From an uncultured Brevundimonas sp. (GTDB lineage Bacteria; Pseudomonadota; Alphaproteobacteria; Caulobacterales; Caulobacteraceae), in assembly GCA_946885435.1 (NCBI GenBank), contig CAMPGL010000114.1, positions 1 through 6,999 on the forward strand: 6,999 nucleotides of DNA, given 5' to 3'. Below the pieces are notes generated by a model that was not told where the DNA came from, searched no databases, and worked only from the letters and a program-made list of their open reading frames with translations. Positions 6,582-6,999 of this stretch are shown in pieces (the first letter of the stretch is position 1; every line of letters starts with the position of its first letter). The translations under genes were made by a program, and so were the position numbers.

Positions 6582-6999
6582 ATGGCCGATTTCGAACACG
6601 TCTTCACCGAGCCGCCCCCGGGGGCGAACGCCGACTGGACGATCGATCAAGCCTGGGACCAGTACACCGACGTCGAGCACCAGACCTGGCTGACCCTCTA
6701 TGAGCGGCAGATGGGCATCCTGCCCGGTCGGGCCTGTGACGCCTTCCTGCGCGGCCTGGACGCGCTCGACCTGCACGGCGAGGGCATCCCCAACTTCCGG
6801 GTGATGAACGAAAAGCTCAAGGCCCTGACCGGCTGGACGGTGGTGGCCGTGCCCGGCCTGGTGCCGGACGAGGTCTTCTTCGACCACCTGGCCAACCGCC
6901 GCTTCCCGTCAGGCCAGTTCATCCGCAAGCCGGACCAGCTGGACTACCTGCAGGAGCCGGACATCTTCCACGATGTCTTCGGCCATGTGCCGATGCTGA
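6582..6999 (+). CDS. phhA: Phenylalanine 4-hydroxylase, 3'-truncated by window end
   Basis: PhhA converts phenylalanine to tyrosine using O2, tetrahydropterin and a mononuclear non-haem iron, feeding aromatic amino acid catabolism in the cytoplasm. The open frame runs from ATG 6582 to the window end with 139 complete codons and no stop. Recognisable family blocks are WDQYTDVEHQTWLTLYERQM (25-44), GIPNF (68-72), LTGWTVVAVPGLVPDEVFF (82-100), LANRRFP (103-109) and KPDQLDYLQEPDIFHDVFGH (116-135). His130 and His135 in HDVFGHVP are two of the three iron ligands; the third, a glutamate, lies beyond the window. There is no N-terminal ACT regulatory domain, as expected for the bacterial form of roughly 260-300 residues. 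A ribosome binding site precedes the ATG. The small gap to hspQ allows co-transcription but does not prove it. Confidence 0.95.
   Translation, partial: MADFEHVFTEPPPGANADWTIDQAWDQYTDVEHQTWLTLYERQMGILPGRACDAFLRGLDALDLHGEGIPNFRVMNEKLKALTGWTVVAVPGLVPDEVFFDHLANRRFPSGQFIRKPDQLDYLQEPDIFHDVFGHVPML

Noticed and set aside
1..6999. Mobile element, defence island, CRISPR, tRNA or biosynthetic cluster
   Set aside because: All six genes and the partial phhA are core or common chromosomal families. I see no repeat array, terminal inverted repeat, integrase, transposase or tRNA-like sequence, and base composition looks uniform.

Overview
The window is a stretch of ordinary, gene-dense core chromosome from a high-G+C alphaproteobacterium. 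The evidence is G/C-ending codons throughout, a GyrA with a long charged insert in its C-terminal domain, and the gene order gyrA, coaD, tandem cyclophilin genes, which recurs in alphaproteobacteria. Caulobacterales (Brevundimonas, Caulobacter or Phenylobacterium type) is my best guess from overall protein character. That is recognition by eye, not a database result.

Layout: (1) On the + strand from base 2 to 4994 lie gyrA (5' end cut off by the window), coaD (TTG start), and two adjacent genes for exported cyclophilin-type peptidyl-prolyl isomerases. They are separated by 24 nt, a 1-nt overlap (TGATG) and 17 nt, so they look like one operon. (2) A short Ppx/GppA-family phosphatase gene lies on the - strand (4999-6066), converging on the second cyclophilin gene with only 4 nt between the two stop codons. 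(3) A 117-nt divergent intergenic region follows. (4) hspQ (6184-6522) and the first 139 codons of a phenylalanine 4-hydroxylase gene, phhA (6582 to window end), lie on the + strand with 59 nt between them. No non-coding stretch exceeds about 120 bases.

Functionally the window mixes housekeeping roles: DNA supercoiling (GyrA), coenzyme A synthesis (CoaD), periplasmic protein folding (the cyclophilin pair), polyphosphate or (p)ppGpp metabolism (Ppx/GppA), protein quality control (HspQ) and phenylalanine catabolism (PhhA). I see no phage, transposon, CRISPR, toxin-antitoxin, defence or biosynthetic cluster signature, and no tRNA or rRNA.

The points most worth a second look are: the tandem cyclophilins, which share an enlarged central insertion and an identical pair of mature-protein cysteines; the Lys-Arg7 tail on the phosphatase; a seven-proline run just after the signal peptide of the second cyclophilin; and the charged insert in the GyrA C-terminal domain. 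None of these amounts to a convincing new system.
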